A stretch of DNA of 64,000 nucleotides. Source: Albula goreensis. Taxonomy: Eukaryota > Chordata > Actinopteri > Albuliformes > Albulidae. The stretch lies in NCBI GenBank assembly GCA_022829145.1, contig CM040747.1, positions 33,310,052 to 33,374,051 on the forward strand. Reading direction: 5' to 3'. Position 1 is the first letter of the stretch. Each line of letters starts with the position of its first letter. Both the position numbers and the translations under genes were made by a program. Positions 12,948 through 26,200 of this stretch are shown in pieces. The notes beneath the pieces were generated by a model. The model saw only the letters and a list, made by a program, of their open reading frames with translations. It had not been told where the DNA came from and did no database searches.

Positions 12948-13440
12948 ACTGACAGCCGGATAAGCAGTGACTGTTCGTAGAAAAAAATCATATCTTAGTG
13001 AAATTCAAACCATTTCTTAATGAAAAATGATCGCAATCACTGTATTCTCTAATGATGGCTGTTCTGTTAAGTTACCCCAGTAACGACAATTTACCTTTCG
13101 GTTTGTCGATTCTCCGTGATGAACAGGAATTTTTGAAGACATCGGACCACAGCAAAAGTAGATAAAGAACTAACAAGAGGGATGTGGAGAATTAATTTTC
13201 ACATTATCATACAATACTGAGCAATTTCTTTGTAAACTATTGTCAAAAAGATTTATTCCAAACCACCAGCTAACTTAAGCTGCAATTGGCAATACCCACG
13301 GTGTATCTAAATGCCGATAAGTTTGTTTAACTTATCTAACTTAGAAATTTATGAATGTAACGTCACCATTCATCTTATTGCCGTACCATGCATCATAAGG
13401 TGAAATATCGTACCTTTTCAGCTGGACAGCGCTAACCTCT
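12948..13440 (-). other. KNSTRN 5' leader region
   Basis: The start codon exon has an acceptor-like stretch just upstream, on the minus strand. A possible donor near 13096 (GTAAAT, minus) and another near 13414 suggest one or two noncoding 5' exons here. Boundaries cannot be fixed without transcripts. Confidence 0.4.
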
Positions 13441-13880
13441 TAACCAGAAGGTTATTATCTCCTTTCAGCCAAGACAGTAACAGTAGATCAGTTTTAAACT
13501 GACAAGCATCAACAAGCACATATTATGACAAAAAAAACCGCTCAGAATTTAAAAATGCGTCACTTCCTTCTTATGACAAGTTAACAGGAAATGATAAAAA
13601 TATATTCAAAAATCGTTTTTTAATATATTTTTATGATATATCCAATTTAGCTTGAAAGCATATTCGTTACTTATATAATGCAAACTAACACATTACTATT
13701 TACATGGATAGTTGTTCGGAATTACACACAACAAGTATGTGTAACCAATGTGTATGACAGCACAAGCGGAAGTATTATATCGTTTACAAAGTTAAACGCG
13801 CATGCCCAAAGCTAGCGCGCTTGAATTCAAAAACAAAGTTTCTTTGCTAGCCTTCTTTTGCTAGCTTACTTAAATAGTTA
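13441..13880. promoter_or_regulatory. Shared divergent promoter region of KNSTRN and KNL1
   Basis: The two genes point away from each other across this stretch. Visible motifs are CCAAT at 13744-13748, an ETS-type CGGAAGT at 13767-13773 and GCGCGC at 13815-13820. A TTGAA/TTCAAA palindrome follows at 13821-13831 and resembles a cell-cycle homology region next to its GC-rich partner. Such elements are typical of mitotic genes repressed in G0/G1. Motif function and the exact start sites are inferred. Confidence 0.5.
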
Positions 13881-13886
13881 ACGAAA

Positions 13887-13931
13887 ATGGAAACTGTACT
13901 TTGTAATTTGGGTAAAATAAACAGTTGCTAA
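13887..13931 (+). other. Upstream ORF in the KNL1 leader (14 codons)
   Basis: An ATG in good context (AAAATGG) begins a 14-codon frame ending in TAA, in the likely first KNL1 exon before the donor GTAAGT at 13965. If transcription starts upstream, and depending on whether a GTAAAA at 13912 is used as donor instead, this could act as a uORF. The noncoding second exon part starts at 14222 after a CAG acceptor. Confidence 0.35.
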
Positions 13932-14255
13932 GTTTTTCAATAGAACAAGGATACAGGCTATACAGTAAGTACCACTGTAGAGACATTTATATACTTCTTT
14001 TTCATTTTGCAGCGAGCTGGCTGTCAACGTTTCTTTGGTAATGTTAGCTTGCTGCACGTTAAGCTACCAGTTCACTCAGCAAGCGTCGTTAAAAGCCGAA
14101 TTGTCGTACGAATAAAACTTCCTTGCTGGTTTTAGTTTCGAATTAATCGATATCTATTCTGTTGTAACGACAGCTGAAGAATCAATTAACACAGATTTCC
14201 ACTTTTTTTTTTTCTTCCCAGCACTGTTCGTGGCTAACGTCAACTTCTGCACGTA

Positions 14256-17200
14256 ATGGAGCCTCCTGAACTGACAAAAACTGAGTACGTTTTTTAAATG
14301 CTACGCCCTTAACAGTGATTTAAAGTTTGTAATTAACTTAGATGTCAGCGTTCGCTGGCGATTTATTTAGGGTGACATGAACACCTTTCTCTATCTAGAG
14401 AAGCAAGCTGTATTTAGTTAGGGAGTGATAGCCAATGTAACTATCGCTAGCTACTTGGTGGTGTTGGAACTTCTACAGATAAGCCATCATATGGTGTGGT
14501 TGTATGTTGAACGTACCTTGCTTTGTGTGCACAAGGTTGTTGACACCGTAAACAACAGTGAAGTGTTCCAAAAATGGTACTTGTTGCAACCTGCTTGCTG
14601 CTTGACGTTTATGATGACAATTAATATGTAGGTTGTTCACAGTCTAGCTTGTTGCTTGTTGATGGTCAATGTTTTTAATGTAAACTTTACTGTAACCAGG
14701 AATGGTCAGAGCGTTATTATTCAGATTGTATTATGGGTCTTATGCTCCCCATAAAGGGTCAATGATGGTTTGATCTGGTGATTTTGGAGGCCATGGAAAG
14801 CATTTGGCATTCTGGTGTTCATAAAAAAATCACCCTTTAATTGGTTTGACAGTTGTATATGGGGGTGTTATCATTTCATACTGTGACGAACATCAAGAGG
14901 GAGTGCTTGCACCATAGGGTGCATATAAAATAGTATCATTTTCCTGGACCACTATATGACCATGCAGAGAAATAATAAGACCCAACTCAAGTGAGATGGA
15001 TCCCCATCCCACTACAGATCTATTATCATGTTTAACAGCTGGCAGCAGACATTGTGAGTTGAATGCTCATTAACATTGATTGTGCGCAGTTTCTGGATGT
15101 CAACCTTATTATAAATGGCTTTGTAAAGTTCACAAAATAACATTTTTGTTTAGACTGGGTCATGGTCATGTAGATTCAATTCCGTTGTAATTTTTGAAGC
15201 TGTTGGTTTTTGGGTGCGAGCAACTATTTTGTTTATTTGTCCAGTGGTTGTTGTCCAGGTTTTGTGCCCCTAGCACCAGGTTGTGTTTCTGTGTGCATTG
15301 ACCTTGGATACATTCAGTTTCTGAACTGCGGTCCTGCTATAAACATCAGCTTTGTGAAGCTCAAAATTTCTGGTTTTTGTTTGAGACTGAGGCACAGGGT
15401 GTTGATTCAGTCCAGTGGTATTTTTTGAGGCCATAGTTTTGTGATGTTAAGCAACTGTCTTGTTTTTGTCCCTCTGTGTTCATTCACAGAGCTTTGATTT
15501 GTGACCACCGTTCTTCTTTGCCATTGCAGTTTGTTCATGTACTGTACCCCTTGCAGCGTTAAGTTATCTTGGAGTTTTTCTGAATGCACCTGCAAATCAG
15601 GAATCAAATTTTAGGCATCTTTAGGGACTTCTAACTTATGCAAATTTCCAAACCAATATTTGATGTCAAAGTGTGATTTTCAGACGCTTTAAACACTGAC
15701 ACATACTGCTGTTTGGCATTAGATTTAACAAGACTGACTTGTTTAGCTACCATTGTGTGATTTAATCACTTCTGTGATAGTCCTTTTTAAGATTTAATAA
15801 CCAGGAGAGAGCAATTAATATTAACCAAATATATTTAGTTGCACATTTAGCGGTCGTACATTTAGTGGATAAAAACAGCCATCATAACAGCCTTCAGTTA
15901 CTGGTCACGTTCATGTGTTCAGGCATCCACCATGTTTTTTTTTTCTCTGAGGCTGTGCGATTGATAAAGAATAATTGTGTCACTGTGAGTTGATATTATC
16001 CATGAACCTACTTCATTGAATTATGTTATACATGTAATTCAGACACTGCCCATCCCTGACTGTAATAATTGTCATTATGTGCAGAAGTGGATCAACTAAG
16101 ACGAAGAGGAGGATTTCTTCGGTGAGTTGTTTTAGTCAGTTGTTGTATTTGCAATTGCAAATGGCTGGATTTTGATTTTCTCTTTGTGAAAATTAATCTG
16201 TTGATTGTATTTCTAAAGATTCATTTTTATGGTTTTGATGGGCTGTTTTTGATTTTTATGCACATTATCAAGATCTTGAAGGCACCTCGGACTCCACTGA
16301 AATGTATTGGCACGGACAATGAAGATTGTCAGGTATACAGCTGTATTCTGTTACAGTATTCAACAATACAATTGAGAAATGTTGAAAAAGCACTGGGTTA
16401 ATGGTTTTGTTTGTCATATTTACTGTGTTGGTATTTATTTAGGATGAAGCCACCAAACCTATTGAAAAGAAGAGGAACTCACGGAGAGTTAGTTTTGCAT
16501 CAACAAATGATATTCATGTGTTCATAAAGTAAGGAGAATTATTGGTCATGTAAAATAAATTCATGTTTATTTTAATTAAAAATAAGGTAACAGAGAAAAT
16601 GGTAGTGTTCTGTAATACAACAATGTGACAGTCTTAAATAATAAGTTCTCATTGTGTTCAAATTTCAGAGATTTTAAGAATGGCCCTCCTGTTGAGAATT
16701 TCTTGCAAGACCTTTCTGGCACAGGCAAGTCTTTCCTGAACTTCAGTGCAGGGGAATAATTGTAGCTTGCTATCCAGCATACATTCTGGGCATTTCTGTA
16801 ACACGTTGCTTTTTTGTCATATAGGGGAAAAGAACAGGTGACCCTCCCACATCGCGGCTTAGATTTTTCGTGGGTCGGCAACAAACAATTAATTATGGGT
16901 TAACTCCCTTTTAAAATGTAATTTTTCCTTTAAACTGGCTAAACATTTGTGTACTAGACGGCACAGGGCTCCAGTCTGGTTTAAAATGCTCACAGCCCGC
17001 GTGAACCCCCCAGCTGGAGGTGCTCATTTCGCTACGTGTCGCCCGCATGCTCACTTTGCTTGCCTAGAGGCGCCTAAAATTTTATGCAGGGGAGGCTGAG
17101 CCCTGACCCCCGCAATGTGAGAGGGTCACCTTTGTTTCTCTTCTCATCATAGCTATCTTTAAATGGACATAATCTGTCACAACATATAGAGGGTTAATAC

Positions 17201-20200
17201 TCAGCATGCAGATCCAAAGAAATAGCCTGACCTTTTAAATGAGATCCGCTTGCTTCAATGTTGAATTTCCAATCTACATATTTGAATGCATACTGGTACT
17301 TATTTGTGTCATAAATTGTGCAATAAAATATAATTTGTTTTGCCTTAATAGGAGAAGAAATGCTGGACCAGAAGTAAGTATGATGTTTCTTTCCTTCTCC
17401 CACACACACATACAAAAGAAATGTCTTTTACATTTTATAGCGCATTTTATCAATTAACAGCTGTGAAACAGTGAAAATACATTGTCCTAGAATGTATTCA
17501 TGTTATTTAGTGTCCTTCAACAAATCAGTTGTCAGAAATTTTCCTCCTGTTTTGGGGGTCTCTTTTATGATTTTACCTACTACCTTTTATCAGTCAGCTA
17601 TACAGCAGTTACATCAGTTAGTCTGGAGGCTTCTTATCTACTCACTTTTGTTTCTGTCAAGAGAAACATGTCTGGAATGAAAGTGTTGCAGTAAGTAGTA
17701 TACGTTTTGCAGCAAGAAAAGTCACTGCAAATTGGTTACGTACTTGACCGTACAATATGATAAATTACTCTTGTTCTGGTGAGAATAAATTAAAGGTTGA
17801 AGAAAATGCTGATCAGAATCTCTTCTGTAGCATGGAGTCTACTGTACTACTTTATTGACCTCTTACTTTCCTTCACCAGAGGGCCCCACACTGTCAAAGA
17901 TGGGGGACAACATATCATTGGTATGTATATTCATATTTAAAGATTTTATTGTCATGTTTATTATTGTTTGTAGTGTATTGAGTTTCTCCGATTTATGATT
18001 TTCTCAGATTTATGATGTTAATCTTTAACTTTTAAGGGATGGAGACCTTGTTGAATGCCCCACTTCATGTTCCAAAGCACCATAATAAGGTAAAGTCTGC
18101 ATACACTGGAGGAAAGGACTAATTATGGAATAAGAAGACAGTTTGGTTTGAGCAGTTGTTGCTTCAGACTTAGCTACATTTTTAATTACACAATGTTGAA
18201 TGTAAGACAAACTTAAAATGAATTTTCTGTAATGTATCACCAAACAAGAGCTGTCTTTTGTTTCCTCTTTTACAAGTGGACGTATTGTCAGATAGTGGAT
18301 AACACGAACAAAAAAGTGTTTCATGTGTGCACTTGTTTTTGTTTCCTTTAGGAAAACATTTCTAACTATGGAGCTAACAGCGATGTTTGCGATAAGACTG
18401 TGGTGTTTTCTGAGGATGACACCGCCTTCATGGACATGACCCACTCTCACACAATTATTATCGACAATAAAGAAGACGGAATTGAAGCAGCGCTGTCCAG
18501 CTGTGAAAACCTCAGTTTCACTCCTGCCGCAGGGAAAGATAAGACCGTCGGTTTCGAAGAATCAAGAAAGGATGGTGGCACAACCTTTAAGAGTTGTTCG
18601 GCTCCTGGGAAAGGACCAATTGAAGAATCTGAAATGGAGGACTTTCTAGCAAGTCTCTCCCAGCCCAGTGGCTGTGGAAGTTTTCCAAGGGATCACAATT
18701 CGGCCGTCCCCTGTCAGGAAGTGCCGTCCCCTGTCCCGAAAGTAGCTTTCAAAGACATCTTCGCAAAGCTCAACGCACGCAAATCTACAGCTGGTCAAGA
18801 GAACAAAGCTCCAATTGCAGCACAGCAACAGCAAAATCTTTTGTTTAATGACAAAACTGTATCGGTGGAACAGGACGACATGGACATGACCAGAAGTCAC
18901 ACGGCCGTAATCGATGGTAAAGGGATGTTCAAAAACAAATCATTCCCGCTGTCTGAAGAGCAAGAGGACATGGAAATGACCAGAAGCCAAACTGTCGTTA
19001 TCAAAACCAAAATCTGTAACATGGTCAATTCGTCAAGCAGCACTGAGAGGAGTATGCCATGCATGCAGAATGCAAACAAAACCATCATGTTTGCTGAAGA
19101 TGACCATGACATGGAGATGACTAATGCTTTCACAGGTCACATAGATGAAAACTGGAACCCAGCTACTAAAAGGGATGAAATGTTTGGCTGCTTAGTCCCA
19201 GCAACGCATATAATTTCTCACACTGACAGGATGGGGATTACAAGAAGCCAGGTGGATGTCAATTTTCTAAATACTAGTTCACGACCTGCGTTGTCTGATC
19301 CAGAAGATATGGAGGTGACAAAAAGCCAAACTGTGGTTATTGATGCAAAAAATTATCTGGTAAATCCCTCACATTGCAAAGCAAGAAGTGAGTCCTTCAT
19401 GTTGGGTCCAAACAAAACCGTTGTGTTTTCAGAAACAGACCATGAGATGGAGATGACAGAAGCCTTCACAGGGAACATTATGGAAAACACCTGTGCTCCC
19501 ATGTGCAAAAACAAAGAATTGGATACATTGTCTGCTTCAGCAAAGACTGCTCCTTTTACTCGTCAGCTTGATCACATGGGTGGAAACAGAATCAAAACTG
19601 CAGCTTCTGGAGACTGTTTAGTGTGGCTGTGTCCTCTGATCCAGACGATATGGAAATGACCAGAAGCCAGACTGTGGTTATTGACTCTAAAAATTCTCAC
19701 AACGTTCATTCATCACAAAACATTGCAAGAAGTGTCCCCTATATGTCAACTCAGAACAAAACAGTCATGTTTTCAGAGGAAGACCATGACATGGAGATGA
19801 CAGGTGCTTTGACAGGGCACATTGAAGAGAATTGGAACCCTTCCGCCAGCAAGGGTGAAAACGGTGGCTGGTTTTTCCCTGCAACAAATACCATCCATCA
19901 GGATGGTAAAACTGGTATCACAGAAAGGCCAAGCCATCAGGTGAATGCTGGTGGTCAAAACGGTAGTTTATGGCCCACTACATTCTCTAATCCTGATGAT
20001 ATGGAGATGACGAAAAGCCAAACTGTGGTTATTGATTCCAAAAATTATCCCATAAATTCACTTGGCAAAATGAGGAGACGTGAGTCCCGTGCGTCACTTC
20101 CAAACAAAACCATCATGTTTTCAGAAATGGACCATGAAATGGAGATGACTGATGCCTTATCCGGTCACATTGTGGAAAACGCCTGTCTTAGCACCTGCAG

Positions 20201-23200
20201 GGACAAACCACTTTCCAGGTTGTCTACCACAACAAAAACCATCCCGTTTTCTCATAAGCCTGATTGCATGGATGGAAATCGAAATCGAATAGAAACTGCT
20301 GGTCACCACAAAGGTTGGTGTGGGTGAGTCCTCTGATCCTGATGATATGGAAATTACCAGAAGTCAGACTGTCGTTATTGACTCCAAAAGTTGTCACGCG
20401 ATCAATTCATCACACAGTGCTGCAAGACGTTTCTCCAGCCTTTCAACTAAAAATAACACAGTCCTATTTTCAGAGGAAGACCATGACATGGAGATGACCG
20501 GAGCTTTCACAGGACGTATTGAGGAAAACTGTAGCCTATCCATCAAAAATGATGAGACTGGTGGCCGTTTATTCCTGGCAACAAACACTGTTTTCAGGCA
20601 GGTCAGATTAATGACATGGGAAGAACAAGAGGCCAGATGGAGGCTGATGCTGGAAATTCTAGTCTGTGGCCTGCTGTACCGTCTGATCCTGATGATATGG
20701 AGATGACAAGAAGTCAAACCGTGGTTATCGATTCCAAGAATTGTCCAATAAATCCATCACTTTGCGAAGCGAGGAGACGTGAGTCCTGTGTGCCGACTCC
20801 AAACAAAAGGGTCATGTTCCCAGCAAGGGACCGTGACACGGAGCAGATTGTCGATAGCACCTGTAGACAGGAAACTTCGACTGGATCGTCCACCACACCA
20901 AAAACTGTTGAACATAGCGGTGTTTGGGCAGCTGGATCTTCTTATCCCATTGATATGGAAATGACCAGAAGCCAGACTGCTGTTATCGATTCAAACTATA
21001 GTGGGACCAAAAAGTCTTCAATTACCAACATGAGAAAAAGTCTGTCCTGTATATCGGCATCCTCTAAGTCTCTCATGTTTGCTCCAGGTTACTGTGGAAG
21101 TACGGTGCCCAAACCCCAACAGACCCCGAGACTACAGGAAGAACACATAGACTGATGGCTGTTTCTGATCCTGATGGCATGGAAACTAGGAGAAGCCAGA
21201 CCATCTGTGACTCTGGGAGAAAGATGCATCGCATGTCTGCGCCGAATGCAACACTAGTTTCATCTGAAGAAGACAATGGAATGGAGATGACTGAGGCCCT
21301 ACAAGGACATATTGAGAGAAATAACGATCAAACCTTGATGAAACACCACTGGAGTTACCCCCTGCTACAGACCTGGCATTCACCTCTGATCAGACTAAAA
21401 ATATGGATATCAAAGCACAGGAAGCTGCTGCTTACAGCAATACATCTGTGAAGGTGAGCCCTCAGATAACACAGATGTTAAAAGGAGCCAAAGTATCAGT
21501 ATCAACACTAGAGATGAGGAGGCTGTGAATCCCTTGACCGGAACAAGGAGTAAATGCGTTTCACGCCTGTCTGTATCGAGCAAACCCCAATTTTTCTGAT
21601 GCCAACTATAGCATTGAGACTGTGGAGAATAGGTCCGCAACCACTGATGGAGAAGGCAGGCTGCTGGGCTCTCTGCCCACAGTGAATACCGCTCCTCCTG
21701 CTGATCTGCCTGTCGCTGAAGGGAACACCGGACCATGTGAGCAGAGGTCCTTCGAGTCAGTTACTGACCCCCCAGCTGGGTTAACATGCATTAGTGACGG
21801 TGGAAGTGATGCTGTGCGTGTGGATCACGCAATGCCCGATGATAAGGAGAGGTCTCACACAGCCAGCTCTGGGGACCACGTTACCATTGATCCATCTGAA
21901 ATAAGAGGTAGCAGTAAAGAGTCCGTTAAAGGCCTAAATCCCGGAGGATGAGTCTGGCAGACCTTCAGTCGAAACTTAAGAATATTGGGCACATGATAAC
22001 TGAGCAGCCCGATCTCAGGCTGGGTTGCCATACAGCTCCAGTGCCTCAGCTGATAATCCCCCCATCACCGGAGGCCAAAGAGACCGACATCGCAAATCGC
22101 TTGCCGGAAGTACATGCTGAAACTGAAAGCCCTGGTGATTGCAGTAATGGGGTAGACTCATCCATGAAACTGGACAGTTCGCTGTCAGATCGACAACACA
22201 ACATGACGCAACCCGTTAGCGTCTCGAAAAGCAAGCCCCCGGCATCGCGGCCGTCGCTCGGAACTTTCCTGCCAAAGCTGCCCCGGAGGAGCAAGCCGCT
22301 CGACCCACATCAGAAGGACTCGGCCGGGCACGGCGACCCCAAGACGCCGCTTAAGAAATCCGGGGTCGGCGCCACAGGGAAAGAGGAAGACGGCAGCGTG
22401 GTGGAGAACATACATGAAGAAATGCTGCCTGAGATGAGCAGTGAGGAGGATCTGTCCGAAACTGTGGATGGTCACTTCCTCAAGGACAGGTGTGAGCAGG
22501 ATGCTATTGTAAATGAAACGTTCCCAGAACCAGTTCACAATGTCGCACAGGGCCAGAAGAGGCCTTCGCCCGTGGATGGCCACGATGACCACATGCCCGC
22601 GGAAAGGAGGATAAGAAGCCCTCCCATGCTCAGCCAAGTACCAGTATGTGTTGCTCTGGAGTTCTTCTTTTTACAGAAAAGTTGCTTTACATAGGCCTGG
22701 AAATAATTTTCCATTTATCATGACAGGAGCAGCCCACAGTCCAGTGGGACAGCCATATTTCGGGCATTACCGCAGAGAACCCTCCTAGCTTCATGACGAA
22801 GACCTTGGACAGCACCAACTTCAGCAATGATTTACCCAACCAGAGATATGAGGGGACATTTGAGATGAGTGGTAAGGATCTGAAGTGGTATATTATATCG
22901 ACAAGGTTTGAGTGTTCTGCTCCACTTGCCTATCCTTTGGATTTGAGTCCTATCTTAGTTTTACGTTGCCCTGATACCGAAATAACCATTTTATGTTCCA
23001 GCCTGCAGGAGCAGCCAGCAGGACATCCAGTTTGATGAGGCGTATGAGTCAGACTTGCAAGAGGTAATTGATGTAAATGTGATATACCGTTGTTCATTTA
23101 TATTTGATTCGTTTTCTTTTTATACCTAATGTTTCCTTCAACCTCTGGCCTTTCCACAATTTCAGAAACTGGAAAACGGCAGCATTACCATGAGAGAGTT

Positions 23201-26200
23201 GCTGAAGCTGTGCGGCATTGACTTCAACATCCATAGGCCTCGACAAAGTAGAGTTCCAGACAATGTAACGTCTAACCACTTTCTCCCCTTCTATGACGCG
23301 TCATGTGCTACAATGTTACATAATCGAATTCCATTGTTTTTTTTTTTTTGTCTGCAAAATAATTTTCATCTCATTGTGTCTGCCCCAATGCCAGTTTGAG
23401 ACCACACGCAGTGCAGAGGCTGTCCTCGTGGAAAAACACATTAACCGCCCCAAACAGAAGGTTTATGAGGAAGACTGCCAAGAGCTTACAGAGATGGTGG
23501 AGAAGTATGTACATTTGGCTGCATAACCCATGCAAGCACAAGACATGCAAATCTGGTTTCACAAGATATCCACACTGTAAGGTGTAGTTTGTCTCGCTGA
23601 CAGTGTGATCTTTCAACGATTGACTGCAACAGCAGCATCAAAACAAGGGAGTTATTTTCTAACCGCTAACCCAAAAATGTACAAAGAATATAATATGATA
23701 TAATATTTCCATTTTGTAGATTGAAAACACGAATGAGAGACCAAGATATACCCCTTAAAACTGCAAACGAAGCACTTTGGGAGGTGGTCAGAACCTATTC
23801 AGAAGAGCAGGTACTTCTATTTTGTCCTCTGTCATCTTTTACTCAGTGTTTTTATTATATGTTGTGGTTCAACTGATTAATAGCACTTTGACACTGGGAA
23901 CAAAGCGGTCCTCTGACTTTATCGCGTCACCTTCAGTTGCAGAGCTTTGCGGCAAAATTGAAAGAGAAAAAGGTGTACTTCCGGAAAAAAAGCAAAGCAC
24001 TCTCACATGAATTGAAAATCGCCTTGTACTCAAAACTGGTTCAGACAACTCAGGTAAGACCTAGATCTCCGAGACATCTCTCTTGGTATTTGAGTTTAAG
24101 CCTCTGAAATAACTTTACACCAAATCATCATTGTTGTGTGTAGACGATATTCTTGGTCAGTGCAAATTTGACTCTTCACAGGTGGCAGAGCAGAATTTGA
24201 CGGAAAAGATTGAGGACACCGACGATTTACTGAAACATCTTGATGAATGCATCAATGATTTGGAAACTGGTCTGTATAATTTCGGTCAACATCGAATTCA
24301 TGTCAGTGCGCTAAGGAAGCTTTAGCAGCTCCTGGCCAGCTGTAGATATGGTTTTATTGCGTAATATGGATGCATACAGTAACCTTTTCTCAAATAACAT
24401 TTAGAAGCAAGTTGATTGTCTGGTTGTGGAATAAAATGGCTGGCTTTTGGGCCAGCAGCTGTTTTACCTTGTGCTCTTATCATGTCAAACTGCTGTACTT
24501 AAGCAAGTACGACAGCCTTGAAAATGAAGTTGCTGCTAAAAGAGGAATTGTTAGTAGAGTAAATTATGTTCAGTAAATAATGTTTAATTCGTAATGAATA
24601 AATCAACTTTTTCCTCATTGTTTCACAGAACTGGCTAATATGGATTGTGCTGGAATGGAGGAGGACATTGCCAATTCTGAAACTGAGCTAAACCTTCAAG
24701 TTAAACAGCAAGGTGATAATAGTATATAAATATTTAATATAAACTTGTTACACATCTAAGTGTTAATTGTATTTAACACTTGCGAGGTGAAGATCACATA
24801 TGCAGCAAGCCGGCTGTTTATCTGTCCAAGAGAATCACCTTTCTAGTATTGTGTAACCATTGCAAATAATCATGGACATTTTACAGTATGGTATGTTTTA
24901 TTGATTTGATGTTTTTATTTCAGTCAGTATAACAAGAGAGCACTTAAACATGCCAGACACTTTTTAGGGTATTCTTGTAAGTTAAATTGTTTTATTTTTA
25001 CAGAAATGGAGACTCTCAACATAGCTCTTGCTGAAAATGAACGGTAAGATCATTTTAATGCTGCCGTACTCGCTTGGAATTTGTTGCTTAAGGATTGGGA
25101 ATTTTTCGTATCTGTCTGCAGTAGCTTTGCTGTCCCTTGTTATCCTGTGGGTAATTTTGTAATGAACTTTGTAATATAAGAAACATTCATTATCTGTCTC
25201 TGCTTAGGCGAGCCTGTGAGCTGGAGCTAGAGAAGAACAACACTAAGAGCAAAGTGAGGAAACTGCGTGATGAAAGTGCTAAGCTGGAAAAGCAGATAAC
25301 TATCCTGGATGGGTCAGTATAATTATGAAATACCTCACACGCTCTGTCAGAATGAAAACTCCTCACCCACGGCTAATGTAAAACATGATGTCTCCACATC
25401 CCTGCATTATAATGGAAATATAATACTGGAAACACAGGGGGTCCTCGACTTACGAACGAGTTCTGTTCCTACAACGTGTCGTAAGCCGATTTTCGACATA
25501 AGTCAGAATTTATTCCTAAATTGTACCTTAATTAACACCTTAAGTCACTCACTCTGTACACACAACACATGAAGGACATATAAAATGTCCTTAACAAATA
25601 AAAAAAAAGAGAGAACAATATTTATTTCTGTGGTCGTATTTACAAACCAAACCGCTTAAGTCGAAACTAGGTTTTTTAAGTAATTTATGGGAGTGCGTCA
25701 TAACCACGAAATGACATAACTCAAGACCTTCGTAACCCAAGGACCTCCTGTATAAGCCCTGTGTAATGGTCTTGCGTATTGTAATAATATTTTTGAAAAA
25801 GACCGCTCTATAACCGTTTGAACGTATTTTCATTTGTGATTGTGTTCTGGTTAGATTGACTGAATGGAGGCTGTCAGAGAAGACCGATGAAAGAGCTGTC
25901 TTCACTTTCCTGCATGACTCCATGGGGATGGAGGTTTTATTTGAAAAACCAAGTGGTAAGAGGACACAAAAACACCTTGGAGCGCCACTGTTGTCATGCC
26001 TCACGAATCTCGAAATATACACTCAATTAAAACCGCTAACAGTGAATCACCAACCTGCTCTATGTGAGTTAACTTCTTCCTTGTCCAAACTCAGCCATTA
26101 TGTTTAATAAATAACAAGCATTTGACACAGATCTGCTGTCACTAATTTTTCACAACCCTTTGAAACTGTTTTATGTTCGTTTTTATGCTGTGTTTTGTGA

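Noticed and set aside
18025..18450. 141-codon minus-strand frame across KNL1 exons
   Set aside because: It is antisense to coding exons and crosses an intron boundary, so it is a shadow of KNL1.
22185..22637. 150-codon minus-strand frame
   Set aside because: It is antisense to the conserved SLGTFLPKLP region of KNL1.
18352..22643. KNL1 as a pseudogene
   Set aside because: Twenty-five other exons are open with intact splice sites, and motif cores within the broken exon stay conserved, so pseudogene status is not supported without read evidence.
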